A DNA stretch of 64,000 nucleotides from Gracilaria caudata (GCA_030374735.1 JASCIV010000043.1:1-64000), one strand, 5' to 3'; positions 29,807 to 40,023 are shown, counted from the stretch's first letter. Program-made: numbers and translations. Notes: generated from the sequence alone by a model not told the origin.

Positions 29807-30364
29807 CGAGCCTTATTCCACACAACAAGAGCGTATACAGTTAAGAAATGCAAGTTTCCATGTAAACGGTTAGCTTAACGTGAACCTTCTATCTCCTACT
29901 GTTGCTTGCAGAACTTGCCAGAGCACACATGAAGATTGGTGATAACCAACCAGCTCGTGAGTTGTAGAATGGTTCAAAGATTTTAGACAAAACTGGACAC
30001 AGTAAGCCCTCTCATCAACCGAGTAGGGTGAACAAACTAAGGTTCCGATGAGTTCGAGGTAGAAGAACTAGAGAAGATACGTCGAGCAGTGTTGATTGAA
30101 AAGCTGAAGCTTTTGCTTCACGAGATCGTCAGATCTTTTCGGGAGCTGTTTTTCGTATCAGACAATTTCCCGATTTTCGGCTTAGCTCTTCAAGGATACG
30201 ACTCGTATCATACGAGGTATACTTAGTGTTCTACACCAGCGTTTGGCTACCCATATACTCAAATGTAGAATCAGAGTCAGGGAGGTGGTTACCCCTCGGC
30301 ATTTGAGTGTATTTCAGGACGTTGCCACGGGCAACTTGCCAGTATGCTGCATATCTCTATCTGC
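29807..30364. other. Intergenic stretch, no gene recognised
   Basis: Presumed promoter of RimM, plus unassigned DNA. It contains the GATACG inverted motif at 30195-30214 (listed separately). Confidence 0.35.
30195..30214. repeat. GATACG palindromic motif, copy 1
   Basis: GATACGACTCGTATCATACG: a 7-bp inverted repeat (GATACGA/TCGTATC) with a single-base centre, plus a third ATACG. The same structure recurs at 40004-40023. Confidence 0.5.
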
Positions 30365-30649
30365 TTATGAGCACATAAGCTTAATTACAATTTACTGCGG
30401 AGCACTTTTGCAGAAAAACCGCTCTCTCATTAGAAAGGCCAGCATCTTTTCAGACCACTTCTTGATGATATCAGCAAGAAGTAACCCTCTACGCTCGAGC
30501 TCACGAGGAGGAGGCAAGCATAATCCTCTTGAATAGGTTCTGTTTGGGCACCGTAAAACGTAATGCTCCACACTGTTCAATACGCCTGGGAATCCGCACG
30601 CGCTGAGGACTGCGGCTTCGTTTCGGCTGTAGCCAAGGATTGGTACCAT
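30365..30649 (-). mobile_element. Non-LTR retrotransposon 3' fragment, copy A
   Basis: Minus-strand frame 30649-30392 resembles the C-terminal Cys/His segment of non-LTR reverse transcriptases: a CG...EHYVLRCP block. It continues CLPPPRELERRGLLLADIIKKW and ends MRERFFCKSAPQ-stop. After the stop comes a short 3' tail ending TGCTCATAA. The same C-terminus and tail occur in copies at 39455-39532 and 56943-57102. Only the 3' end is present, as expected for 5'-truncated insertions. This is the most diverged and longest copy; its target-site duplication was not found. Confidence 0.6.
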
Positions 30650-30930
30650 CTCCTCTCCTATTCTTTAAGCGTGAAGCCGTTGTTGACGCTCGCGTGTCGT
30701 CAACGAAAGAGAGAGAGAGAGAAGCGCGAACTCAAGTTGGCCCTGCAATACTCCTTTATTAAGTTTCGTATTACGATACTGAAGCAACCTTTCTTATGAA
30801 GCGGCGTTCAGACTCTGCACTTCGGAGACACATATCAAGAAGATGGTGTAAATGAGCAAACCAGAATATTCCAATTGATAGGAACAAAAGGTGTGACTGA
30901 GGAGAGAACGCTGCCGCGAAAGGTGTTGAA

Positions 30931-31458
30931 CTAGTTGCCCGGGGTTCCCCCTCGCTTCTTTTCCATCATTTCGTAGTGCGCTACATGTGTTAGAACGGAT
31001 GCGGGGCTGGGATTCTCAGTCACTCTATGACCTCTGCTAACTCTATCATTGAATAGATCTGTCCCATTGTCGTAGCCAGCTGAGGGCGAGTCGGGGTCGA
31101 CTTCAATATTTGCCGAGTGCTTGCATACACTTATCTTTGTTGGACTGTTCCGAAAGCGAAGACTCGTCGGTCCCGTGCCGTTGGATGGGCAAAGGTGGCG
31201 ACGTACAGCCGAAGAAAGCCTGTGGGGGGATACACTCTGAACTATTACAACAGGAATGTGTGCATGAATCGTTGAGCTGTGTCTTTCGCGTGACCGTTGA
31301 GATTGAACGCCACTCCTATGATCACTTCGCATCTTACTTGCCTCATCTGAAACAGTAGTCTTAGGTTCAGATAAAAACACATTCCGACGAGATGTCTTGC
31401 AAATGGAAGTCTTCTGTTGCTGTTCCGGTGCGTCCAAACAACAACAAACAGCTCCCAT
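30931..31458 (-). CDS. Orphan protein with acylation-type start MGAVCCC (175 aa)
   Basis: From ATG 31458 the protein starts MGAVCCCLDAPEQQQ: Gly2 for N-myristoylation followed by three cysteines for S-palmitoylation, a strong plasma-membrane targeting pattern. The rest is Ser/Arg-rich and probably disordered, with little hydrophobicity. The open frame extends 27 codons upstream from a different ATG, but the MGAVCCC start is far more meaningful. No family recognised. Resembles the gene at 15660-16262 in architecture only. Confidence 0.5.
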   Translation of the reverse strand: MGAVCCCLDAPEQQQKTSICKTSRRNVFLSEPKTTVSDEASKMRSDHRSGVQSQRSRERHSSTIHAHIPVVIVQSVSPHRLSSAVRRHLCPSNGTGPTSLRFRNSPTKISVCKHSANIEVDPDSPSAGYDNGTDLFNDRVSRGHRVTENPSPASVLTHVAHYEMMEKKRGGTPGN

Positions 31459-32658
31459 GTTTCGTATACCCTGAGATGACGCAGAGATACCAAAAGAATT
31501 GGAGGAAAACGATGATAGTTTTGCACTTATGCGAAACACTCTCTCAGTGTGCTACTGCGGGGAGCACTCTAACGTGATCAAGGGCAAAGAGGCAGGTGTC
31601 AACAAGGGCAGGCTACTAGAATATATAGGTCCTTTTCGCCTTGTGGAAGTGTCTGCACTGGACCTACTCTTGTCACGGTGCGAACTGCACCTTCGGTGTA
31701 AATGTAAGTTCAAGGCGAACAAGAACTTGGTGGGGTCTCTTGACGTTTTCAGACTTCAGGCAAAATAGAGAACCTTAAGTGGAATGTCTCATTCTCGTGA
31801 AATTGTCTCACTGATATACAGCACATGAGGCTGAACATGTACGTTATTGTTATCATAGGTTTCGTTCCAAATGCACAATATCGTTTTGACCGGGCAGTTC
31901 CCATAATACCGAAAAAAAGAATGGCAGCTGTGGGTTCATTCGCGTTCGCCTCCTCAGAATGAGTATTTGCTGGAAATCTCATCGTAACGAATGGAAAAAG
32001 GAGTTCTCCAATCGAACAACACTGCCTCTCAAACCTCCTAAAGTGCAAAAGAAGTCGCCAATAACTGGGCCGAGAACATGTGAGAACAGCACACATGCTC
32101 TACTTCTAGTTCTGGTGAACCGAAGGAGTTCCTGTGACCCATGGTTGATGTTAAGCTATACATTTCGTGCCAGGTAATATAACATTAGTAATGTCCAGTC
32201 TGGAACTGCTGCTGTAAATTTTGTTTTAAGTACACTTGAGCTGCTCAAATTGAGCATATGTATCAAACCGCAGTTTGTCTCGCCGTGCCGTTGGTTTCCG
32301 CGTGGATCGAGACTTCTTAACGAACGTTTTCTTAGTCACGTGCTCAAAATCATTGCGCACTCTGGAAGAAAAGCCTCTGAATCGCGTAACAGAGACAAAC
32401 CGCACTCATAATGTTTGTGAACTTTGCTCATTACGAGCGATATGGGATAATCTGTTGCAAATATCCTTGGAAATCAAACAGCCTCACATTGCGAAGTCCA
32501 CATCGTTCAGAACCTGGACGGCGATCAGGCCCTGAACTTCGGAGGGTGAGCACTCATACCTTTGTAGCTACCTTCGTTCATAGAGAAGATGAGGAAAGTT
32601 CTGGACGGGAGACAAAATTCAACGATACAAGATCGTGAAAGACTACCGTCGGTACACC
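31459..32658. other. Intergenic stretch with weak motif copy
   Basis: Short frames only (for example 32275-32535), none recognised. TACCTTTGTAGCTACCTTCG (32557-32576) is a weak paired copy of the recurring motif. Confidence 0.35.
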
Positions 32659-32691
32659 AAGGGAAAGGCAAGGGAAAAGCAAGGGAAAAGC
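32659..32691 (-). repeat. Three tandem 11-bp repeats downstream of the tRNA gene
   Basis: AAGGGAAAGGC, AAGGGAAAAGC and AAGGGAAAAGC in tandem. On the tRNA strand they read as GCTTTTCCCTT units, directly after a TTTT run that can act as the RNA polymerase III terminator. Confidence 0.7.
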
Positions 32692-32701
32692 AAAAGAAGT
32701 A

Positions 32702-32772
32702 TACGCCGGCCGGGAATTGAACCCGGGTCTCGCCCGTGGCAGGGGCGTATGCTACCACTATACCACCGGCGT
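32702..32772 (-). tRNA. trnG-GCC: tRNA-Gly (anticodon GCC)
   Basis: The minus strand folds as a tRNA: acceptor arms ACGCCGG and CCGGCGT with discriminator A, D-arm GTATAGTGGTAGCAT (also the box A), anticodon stem CGCCC/GGGCG around loop CTGCCAC (anticodon GCC), and T-arm CCGGGTTCAATTCCCGG (box B). There is no intron. A TTTT run 5-8 bases downstream would terminate Pol III transcription. Confidence 0.95.
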
Positions 32773-33099
32773 GCCTCTATTTAGAAACCGGAAAGGCACG
32801 ATATTTATAAGAAAAATATACGTGAGCATACTGTGTGTCCCTTGCAGGGACTCCCTTCGGACCCGTGCCAGCAATCGGCGTTGTTCTGGCTTCTTTCGTC
32901 CGCCATCCGTTTCCACATCCGCCGGTGAGGTCTTTAAAGCAAAGCATATCCAGAGCCCACGGCCACGCACGGGATTCGACCATCCCGACGACTTCAACTG
33001 CTGCACCGCAACTCCAGTCTCGATACCATCACCAAAACGCTTCCATCTCCTCTACCATATCGAAAACATCCCTGCGTTTGCGAACCAATCTTGGTTGTG

Positions 33100-33699
33100 A
33101 TGTCCACTCCAGCTCGAAAGCGTCTCATTCGCGACTTCAAGAAGCTGCAGAATGTACGTTTTCCTGTTATCTTTATGTGCATGACAATCCCTCTCACATC
33201 AACTTGTCTCATTTTGCGCCCAAATGCATGCGCAGGATCCTCCGTCTGGTATAAGTGGCGCGCCGTGTGACAATAACATTATGAAGTGGAACGCAGTAAT
33301 CTTCGGGTATGTATTTGTACTACTACTGTTCTTGCACAATCGCAACCAACTAACACACACACACACAGCCCTGACGACACTCCATGGGAAGGCGGAACGT
33401 TCAAGCTAACTCTGCAATTCACCGAGGATTACCCAAACAAACCACCGGTTGTCAAGTTTGTGTCAAAGCTTTTCCATCCAAATGTATACAATGACGGAGG
33501 AATTTGTCTCGACATTCTTCAAAGCAACTGGAGTCCGATTTACGACATATCTGCAGTCCTCACATCTATACAAAGTCTCTTATGTGACCCCAATCCGAAC
33601 TCCCCGGCCAACTCCGAAGCTGCACGGCTTTTCCAGGAAAACCGCCGCGAATACGATAAACGAGTACAACAGATAGTGGAGGAGTCATGGACGACTTAA
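33100..33699 (+). CDS. UBC2/RAD6: Ubiquitin-conjugating enzyme E2, RAD6/UBC2 type (3 exons)
   Basis: Exons 33100-33153, 33236-33306 and 33369-33699 join to 151 aa. The start [17 protein letters not shown] and the block [20 protein letters not shown] are diagnostic of RAD6. Active-site Cys88 lies in [17 protein letters not shown], preceded by the HPN motif. The protein ends after EESWTT without an acidic tail, as in animal and plant homologues. Introns of 82 and 62 nt are GT-AG; the second ends in a CA repeat directly before the AG. RAD6 ubiquitinates histone H2B and, with RAD18, PCNA in post-replication repair. Confidence 0.96.
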
Positions 33700-34094
33700 T
33701 ACTATGCTATGAACGGTTTCACATCGAGTCCTGCGGTATTTTCCGTCCAACGCACGCCACTGAGCATAACGCATGCTGCATCATTCGTCTTGTGGCTTAT
33801 CGCCGTTATGCAGTATGGCCGCGGGCCCCTTTTCATTCTTCTGGCTCAACATTTGCTACACTTCTGACGCCAATCTTAGGCCATGTACGCATAACCACAA
33901 ACCCTAGCCTCTGCTCCAAGAACCAAGTACCTCTTTAGAATTTCGCGGTTAGACATAGCCGCATTTCATCGTATCGTATCGATACGCCCTCAGCTACCCT
34001 GCGTACGAGATTAAAGTGCAAAAACTTCAAACGGTACTCAACGCACATAATGCGGGAAACTTCACCAAAGCTTGACTACCGCAAGTTCAACTAT
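33700..34094. other. Short intergenic region between convergent genes
   Basis: No gene recognised. A GATACG-type sequence CGTATCGTATCGATACG lies near 33970-33986. Confidence 0.35.
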
Positions 34095-34976
34095 TTACCC
34101 TTCGTAATACGGACATAATGGTGACTCGGTAGATCCTTCCACGGAACACACTTCCTCAAACAGGTGTTCACAACTACCTGTTTCCAGTTGTCTCGCGAAG
34201 ATTTGCTCCTTGTCGGTAAGTCTTTTTACATAGCGTTCAGAAAGAGGCGTAGCATTTGAAGCCACGTCCGTCAAAACCACAACCCCGCGGTCGATAAGGG
34301 CAAACTTCAGTCTCGTTTTCCCAATCTCGTCCAAAGCATTGCTAACAGCCGAGGTGGCAGGCGGTACTTCCTCGCAATGAAATACTGCTAAATGAAAGAG
34401 TGGACGTGAGCAATCCTTTCTCCTGAAAGAACCCACGCGCCACACGGAAAACGAAACTTTCAAACCCTCCTGAAAACCGTATTCGTCTGCGTCATATCTA
34501 CGAACCACATATCCGGCGCGGCGAAGGTGAGCGAAAACCAAGTACTCATTCAAACTTAGGCTGTTTGGCGCAGACATAGCGGTAGCCCACGCTCGTTGCA
34601 CGCTAGCAGGCAAACCATTGACGCATAAATCCATACTTCCTCTGTCTACAAGAAATAACGCTTCCTCAGGATACAAATATTGTGTGCCCTGATTAAAGTA
34701 CCCCATGCTATGCATCGCGTTTCCACGAGCCACGATTACGACCGCTTTGTGCTTCGCAGAATCCCATTCGGCCCTAGCCAGATGCTTCTGGCGAGTCACT
34801 CTTGGGGCTTGCACGGCTTTATGCAAAGAAGCTTGGCGCTCATCTAGCTTCAGTCTCTGTGCCGTGGTTAAGGGTGCAGGTGAAAGCATGGAATCTTTCT
34901 TTCCCCTTCTCGGAAGCACTAGCTTGCGCCACCATTGTAATCTGATGTTAACCTTGCGACTCTTTTGCTGTTCCAT
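34095..34976 (-). CDS. SEN54: tRNA-splicing endonuclease subunit SEN54
   Basis: A 293-aa protein. The N-terminal SEN54 domain is recognisable: MGYFNQGTQYLYPEEALFLV followed by DRGSMDL (residues ~90-116), then SLNEYLVFAHLRRAGYVVRR (~140-160), the wing before the nuclease-like fold. SEN54 is the structural partner of the catalytic SEN2 in the four-subunit complex that cuts tRNA introns. The remaining part (HLAVFHCEE... RLKFALIDRGVVVLTDV) is consistent with the C-terminal fold. The N-terminus is basic. The last codons, read with the stop, form TACGAAGGGTAA, identical to the recurring motif, at 34096-34106. Confidence 0.85.
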   Translation of the reverse strand: MEQQKSRKVNIRLQWWRKLVLPRRGKKDSMLSPAPLTTAQRLKLDERQASLHKAVQAPRVTRQKHLARAEWDSAKHKAVVIVARGNAMHSMGYFNQGTQYLYPEEALFLVDRGSMDLCVNGLPASVQRAWATAMSAPNSLSLNEYLVFAHLRRAGYVVRRYDADEYGFQEGLKVSFSVWRVGSFRRKDCSRPLFHLAVFHCEEVPPATSAVSNALDEIGKTRLKFALIDRGVVVLTDVASNATPLSERYVKRLTDKEQIFARQLETGSCEHLFEEVCSVEGSTESPLCPYYEG

Positions 34977-35744
34977 GCCCTGGAAATTATAAACTTACAC
35001 GGAGTTGACCAGTTCTACTTGCTAAAAGCGATAGGAGTGTGATGTTTTAGATTTCTTCAACTTCTTCAGCACTTAGTCGGACGCGCTGCCCCTAAAGCAG
35101 TGTTCAGCGCTAGAAACTTAACGCCGCGTTTTTCTAACCATAATCCCGAAGGAACTAGAACGTCGGTGGCGAAGATCAATTAGTCACACGTTCATTAACG
35201 AGATTCGTCCAAATTATGTGTGGGACCTTGGAGAACACAAGCAAGGCTCAACTACTACTGGTTTGCAAATGCTCTTCGTCGATAAGCAGCACCTCCTAAA
35301 GAACTTGACGCATTCAAGATGTGAGACACCGAAAGGATACAAATGATACCAGTGATGTGGATCTTCATCATGACATGCAAGTTGTATCCGTCGAGAGGGT
35401 ACAAATTTTTGACGTTGTTGGCTACGTGTAGTTGGATCAGGTGATGTGCCAAGAAATTATATTTTCGAAAATATTTCAATACTAAGTGTCTTTTTAAGAA
35501 AATGTTTTTCAAAAGTTTCCGTAAAAAGACATTCAGCACAGATGTTACGTGTTCAACGTGTAACAGTTTGTGTCTCGCCGTCGTCTCTCACCGAACGCCG
35601 CAGCCCCTTCGTCAAAAGCAAGGTATGCAAGAGCTGGACAACAGCAGTTGGTCATGCTCCTCTAGAGCTATCTATTGCCCATTGTTCAACTTGTATCTAA
35701 CTTTCATCTAAGGAATTTGAACTGATCGCAGTCAACTTGTCACA
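34977..35744. other. Intergenic, divergent promoter region
   Basis: Between SEN54 (minus) and the uL22 gene (plus). No gene recognised; AT-rich. The short frame 35446-35700 has no domain. Confidence 0.35.
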
Positions 35745-36450
35745 ATGGGGAAAGGAACGTACTCCAGGGAGCCGCAGAATCCCATGAAATGTAAGTTCTC
35801 TCCGTACTTTGTCATTTGCGATGATGAAGGGTACTGAAGCGCCACGGAAATGCTACTGTGGGTTCATTCAGAAACGTCGATTGAATTGGAGATAGTTTCT
35901 TCTAACCTTCCCCTTAATATCGTAAACCTTCTGGGAAACAGCCGTCAAAGCTCGAGGTAGCGACTTGCGTGTTCACTTCAAGAATACGCACGAAGCGGGT
36001 CAGGCGATTAAGGGGATGACACTGGAGCGAGCACAAAAATATCTGCAAAACGTCATTGACAAGAAAGAGATTGTGCCTTATCGGCGTTTCAAGATTGGCG
36101 TCAAAGGAAAGCCGCAGTGCAACAACTGGAAGGTTCCTGTCGGAAGATGGCCGAAGAAGTCAGCTCAATTTCTTCTTGGTCTCTTGAAGAATGCGGAAAG
36201 CAATGCCGAGCTACGTGGAATCGACTCAGAGAATCTTGTCGTTTCTCACATGCAGGTAAACAAGGCTGTTCGCGGAAGACGTCGAACTTTTAGGGCTCAT
36301 GGTCGCATCAATGCGTTTATGAGCCAACCGTGTCACGTCGAATTGTTCCTCTCAGTGCCAGAAGACCCTGTCGCGGCAGGCGACGAAGACGGCACTGGAG
36401 CTCCATCTAACCTGTCGCGTACGCGACTTCGTTCGGGTATGACTGCTTAG
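35745..36450 (+). CDS. RPL17: Cytosolic 60S ribosomal protein uL22 (L17), 2 exons
   Basis: Exon 1 (35745-35790) encodes MGKGTYSREPQNPMK. A 151-nt intron (GTAAGT...AACAG, CTAAC branch-like site) follows. Exon 2 (35942-36450) begins VKARGSDLRVHFKNTHEAGQ. The 184-aa product has the uL22 core: MTLERAQKYLQNV, PYRRFKIG, GRWPKKSAQFLLGLLKNAESNA, VSHMQVNKAVRGRRRTFRAHG (the exit-tunnel hairpin) and the eukaryote-type C-terminus. The intron lies close to the start, as is common for ribosomal protein genes. It acts in the cytosolic large subunit. Confidence 0.96.
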
Positions 36451-37065
36451 GTTGTGGCAGCCACGGTAAACAGATAATCGTTCGATTTGCACGCATTCGT
36501 TTTGTTACATCCTTAATCCTTGTGTTGCCAAGCAAACAAGCCTGTCTGGTTGATCTTGCGGAAGAGCATTTCTTGTCTTCTCAGAATACCATAATACAGC
36601 CCAACTTCCTGCATCGGCTTGTCCAACTTTGGAAGGCATCATACCAACTGGGTATTCCCAAGGGTACGGTCAAACTCGACCTTACCGATTATATCATTGT
36701 TGTTCAACTCTTGTAGTCTTCTCGCACAGGAATTTCTCACCTGTGCGGCTGTACAGTTTCATTTGAACTCAAAATCAAAGATTTGCTTTGTTCCGATCAG
36801 AATACCGATAGTCCCAGTCTGTCCTAGTTCGCCTTGTTGCAAAACATTCCTATAAGTTTCAAAGTCCGTGATAATTTTCCCTGCTCGTGATGCCAAGCAT
36901 CATCATTTTATGAGAAAGACGCTTAATGCTAGTGCGCTCTAACTCTCTTAGCACTAGCAATCTAACCCTCCCATCTTTTCTTTTCTGTTGAGGAAAAACT
37001 GACTAGTTCCAGGTACGAACCACTCGGGCTGTTTCCTCAGCATTTATCATCTTACATTCTGCGGA
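36451..37065. other. Intergenic stretch
   Basis: 3' region of uL22 and promoter of the next gene. CCCAAGGGTACGG at 36658-36670 is a partial motif copy. No gene recognised. Confidence 0.35.
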
Positions 37066-38334
37066 ATGGTCGGGAACGCTTCTGTGGACGATGTCCGGGA
37101 GAATGTCTCTCGAGAATACTCCGAGAAACTCGATGTATTCTACAAGCAATATCAAGCTCTTCATCATGAATGGTTGCAAAGATTACATTCACTTGCCGAA
37201 CCTGCTTTCGAAGAACATGGGACTTCAAGGTTTGTGAGGATGATTCTGCAAACCCACTGCTCCACACTTGATGTCTCATCGCCTTTTCCTTCTGCACCGA
37301 CAGCTGTGGTCGCTGTTTTTGAGCCGATTGAACCAGCTGGCACTTTGAGACCGATTCTATTAAGGGCTGACATGGATGCGTTACGAATGAAAGGAGTTAC
37401 GACAACTTTCTCGCGAACTCACGAACACATTCACCATGGATGTGGTCACGATGGTCACATGGCTTGCCTACTGGCAGCAGCCCACGGCCTTCACCATCAT
37501 CGCGATCTTTTCAAGCGAAAGGTTGTGTTGTTCTTTCAGCCAGCCGAGGAAATAGGTTCGGCAGCGCTCGGAGGATCTGGCGCCAAAGTTACTCTGAAAG
37601 ATGGGCTTCTTGACACGATGTACTCAGATGTATCTGCTGTTTACGCACTTCACTGCTGGCCGTCACTGAATATCGGAGAAATAGGCATTGGTACTGGTCC
37701 TATAATGGGGACTTCTACTAAGTTCGCAATCAGAATACAAGGAACTGGGGGACATGCTGCAACTCCAGGTCCAGAACGAAGTGAACCACTTCTAGCTGGA
37801 TGCGCAATTGTGAGCAACGGCCAATCCATATGTGCCAGAGGACTGAGCCCTTTCGATGTATCTACATTGGCATTTACGGCAATCCAGAACGTGGACTGTG
37901 AAGCGCTCAATGTCTGTCCTAGTGTAGTACTGGTGCAAGGCGTTGTAAGAGCCATGAGCAACGATGTTAAGAAAACCGTATTGGCTCAACTTGATCGATT
38001 GAGTAGAGGGGTTGGTGGAGCTTATGGGTGCAAAATAGAGTTCAGTGCGAAGGAGGGGTATCCAGTCACAATAAATAGCAAAAGCGAAGCAGTGAAGGCC
38101 AGAGAAGCAGCGGTGCGAAGTGGACTGTCCGTTTTCGACGTCGGGCTTCATGGAGATAAGCTCAAACCGAGCCTGTGTGCTGAAGACTTTTCCATACTCC
38201 TTCAAAAGCGACCCGGGGCTTATGTATGGTTAGGAAATGGTGGAAGTGCGCAACTGCATACACCTGAGCTTCGCTTCAATGAGAAAAGCCTGGCTCTGGG
38301 AGCACGTTTCTTTTTAGAACTGGTTCGCGGTTGA
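37066..38334 (+). CDS. M20-family amidohydrolase (ILR1/hippurate hydrolase-like)
   Basis: A 422-aa protein from ATG 37066. Peptidase M20D features in order: LRADMDALRM, HHGCGHDGHMACLL with metal ligands Cys126 and His128, general-base Glu in FFQPAEE (161-162), ALHCWPSLNIGEIG, the dimerisation insert GTGGHAATP, LCAEDFS and the final metal His in LHTPELRFNE. The enzyme hydrolyses N-acyl amino acids; plant relatives cleave auxin-amino acid conjugates and bacterial ones hippurate. The Cys ligand is typical of this subfamily. No signal peptide or ER-retention signal is visible, so a cytosolic location is likely. Substrate unknown. Confidence 0.92.
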   Translation: MVGNASVDDVRENVSREYSEKLDVFYKQYQALHHEWLQRLHSLAEPAFEEHGTSRFVRMILQTHCSTLDVSSPFPSAPTAVVAVFEPIEPAGTLRPILLRADMDALRMKGVTTTFSRTHEHIHHGCGHDGHMACLLAAAHGLHHHRDLFKRKVVLFFQPAEEIGSAALGGSGAKVTLKDGLLDTMYSDVSAVYALHCWPSLNIGEIGIGTGPIMGTSTKFAIRIQGTGGHAATPGPERSEPLLAGCAIVSNGQSICARGLSPFDVSTLAFTAIQNVDCEALNVCPSVVLVQGVVRAMSNDVKKTVLAQLDRLSRGVGGAYGCKIEFSAKEGYPVTINSKSEAVKAREAAVRSGLSVFDVGLHGDKLKPSLCAEDFSILLQKRPGAYVWLGNGGSAQLHTPELRFNEKSLALGARFFLELVRG

Positions 38335-38564
38335 AACTGTACAACTTGATGTAACGAAAACTATTACGGATGCGACAGCCTTAGTCCACGAGCACTTCGT
38401 TTGACAAGCTTGAGAAGAGCAGACTTCCAAACCGTAATGTATACTTCATGATAAATATGGAAGTATTCAGCAAAACTGATTCTCATAGAGCAACTATGAC
38501 TGATATCATAGCCAGGCCTCCTCTATCTTCAGCGCACAAAAGTAGAGGATAACTGACCTACTGC

Positions 38565-38574
38565 TACCCTTGTA
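38565..38574. promoter_or_regulatory. TACCCTTGTA motif copy
   Basis: A perfect copy in minus orientation, five bases upstream of an ATG that opens a doubtful 84-codon frame. Another perfect copy, TACAAGGGTA, is at 38900-38909. Confidence 0.4.
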
Positions 38575-38579
38575 GATAC

Positions 38580-38834
38580 ATGGCAGGCATTTCCGCCAAT
38601 AATCCGGGCCTTTCGACTCCACAGCTAAGACTTCTTCGACGATTCTTCAGAACGCTGTTCAACCAGCGTCAGTTTTTTTGGCAATCGTCATGGTCGGTGC
38701 AGTCAAAAAAAGTCTTCGGGAAACGACAGTCCAAAGCATCTCCCGCCACGTCCAAACACATGTTGTGCTGTCTATTTCAATGTTGTACAGTGCTTTGCGT
38801 TACGGAATTACGCATTGATTTCAATAATGCGTGA
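38580..38834 (+). CDS. Doubtful small ORF (84 aa)
   Basis: Starts MAGISANNPG and is basic in the middle (LLRRFFRTLFNQRQFF), then Cys-rich (MLCCLFQCC). No homology recognised. It is listed only because the recurring motif lies immediately upstream; it may be the first exon of an unrecognised gene or chance. Confidence 0.2.
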   Translation: MAGISANNPGLSTPQLRLLRRFFRTLFNQRQFFWQSSWSVQSKKVFGKRQSKASPATSKHMLCCLFQCCTVLCVTELRIDFNNA

Positions 38835-39443
38835 TCATCGAGACGGACCGAAGTAATCCGATGATTGACGTTGGCCCAGCTAATAGGTTTGAGTAATGTT
38901 ACAAGGGTACGTTCTTTTTTAACTTGACAAGTGGTACTGAAGCGTTCCCGGGGGCCGACTTGGTGTACCAGAAAGAGTCAGAAGAATCCCTTGTTAACTC
39001 ACGCATCCACTTCATCGGAAAACCCATTTGCCCAATAAAAACTTCGTTTGGGTCAGTAGTAGCTTTAATGTTGTTTCCCAGAGAGTGGGAAGTCGTGTCA
39101 TTTCCATAATCAAATCACCACCCAGCCAGTTCCCGAGTGGAGTGAACTTGGACAGGAGGAATTTTTTCCGACTGATGGAGACAGTCTGTGAGTGTAGACG
39201 CCATTGTTCCTGGGCTATTCGCCTAAACATTCGTATTCTGTATCGGGGTAGCAGTAGTAGCAGGCTGGCACGATTAAATGTAAACCTCGTAGTTGCGGCA
39301 TCACGCTCCGATGTCGTGAAGCCCTTGAAAACGATGCTGTTCTGGATTTGACAGATTCCCTTATTTTATTGGCGCTATGCTGAGTTTTGACCTTGTTCTG
39401 ACAAATACCATTGGGAAACTCCTCAGAAATGAAGCCACTCATT

Positions 39444-39543
39444 GACGTCGGCACGTGTTGGCCTTTCTAGTGAGAGCGTTTTTTCAACAAAGACGCTCCG
39501 CAGTAATTAGGCTTACGTGCTCATAAAAAGAAGACGTCGGCAC
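39444..39543 (+). mobile_element. 5'-truncated non-LTR retrotransposon insertion with 11-bp TSD, copy C
   Basis: A ~78-bp insertion (39455-39532) carries the last codons (VLAFLV...) of the retroelement, then the shared 3' tail ending TGCTCATAAAAAGAA. It is flanked by a perfect direct repeat GACGTCGGCAC at 39444-39454 and 39533-39543. Two bases are missing relative to copy B after GTGAG, so the frame is broken. Flank duplication plus 5' truncation is the mark of target-primed reverse transcription. Confidence 0.85.
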
Positions 39544-40003
39544 AGAACACCTTACTTCCCAAACCATTGCTCAACATAAAGAATTATCCACAGGTCGAAA
39601 GCATCTAGTAGAGGGATAACCCTGCCTGGGGTATGATTGGCCCGTGAGCGGAATTCCACACCCTCTTCACATGCCAACGCAGTCTCAAGATGTGATTGCA
39701 AGCTTCGGATTCCGTCCTTTCCTGTTTCTTGTACGCTTGTACGTTTGTCGTACCATAGAAGCTGGAATGTTGGGCCGCAATGAAGAATCCACTTCACTTC
39801 AGTATGCGAAACATGAAAAATTGAACACGCTATTCAGTACTGACAGTTGATGACTAGACAATACTAGCTAGTGGCCACTCACAATTTTCGTCTTGTCTGA
39901 GTTCGTCACCGGCATTCCGTAACGGTAACGGAAAGATTGCGAGCACATATCAGCTCGTGGGACAATAACCTGCTCTAGCCAGTCTCAATAACAGTCCCGG
40001 GAC

Positions 40004-40023
40004 GATACGCTGCGTATCATACG
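40004..40023. repeat. GATACG palindromic motif, copy 2
   Basis: GATACGCTGCGTATCATACG: same geometry as 30195-30214 (7-bp arms, one-base centre, then ATACG). About 400 bases upstream of the channel ATG. Confidence 0.5.
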
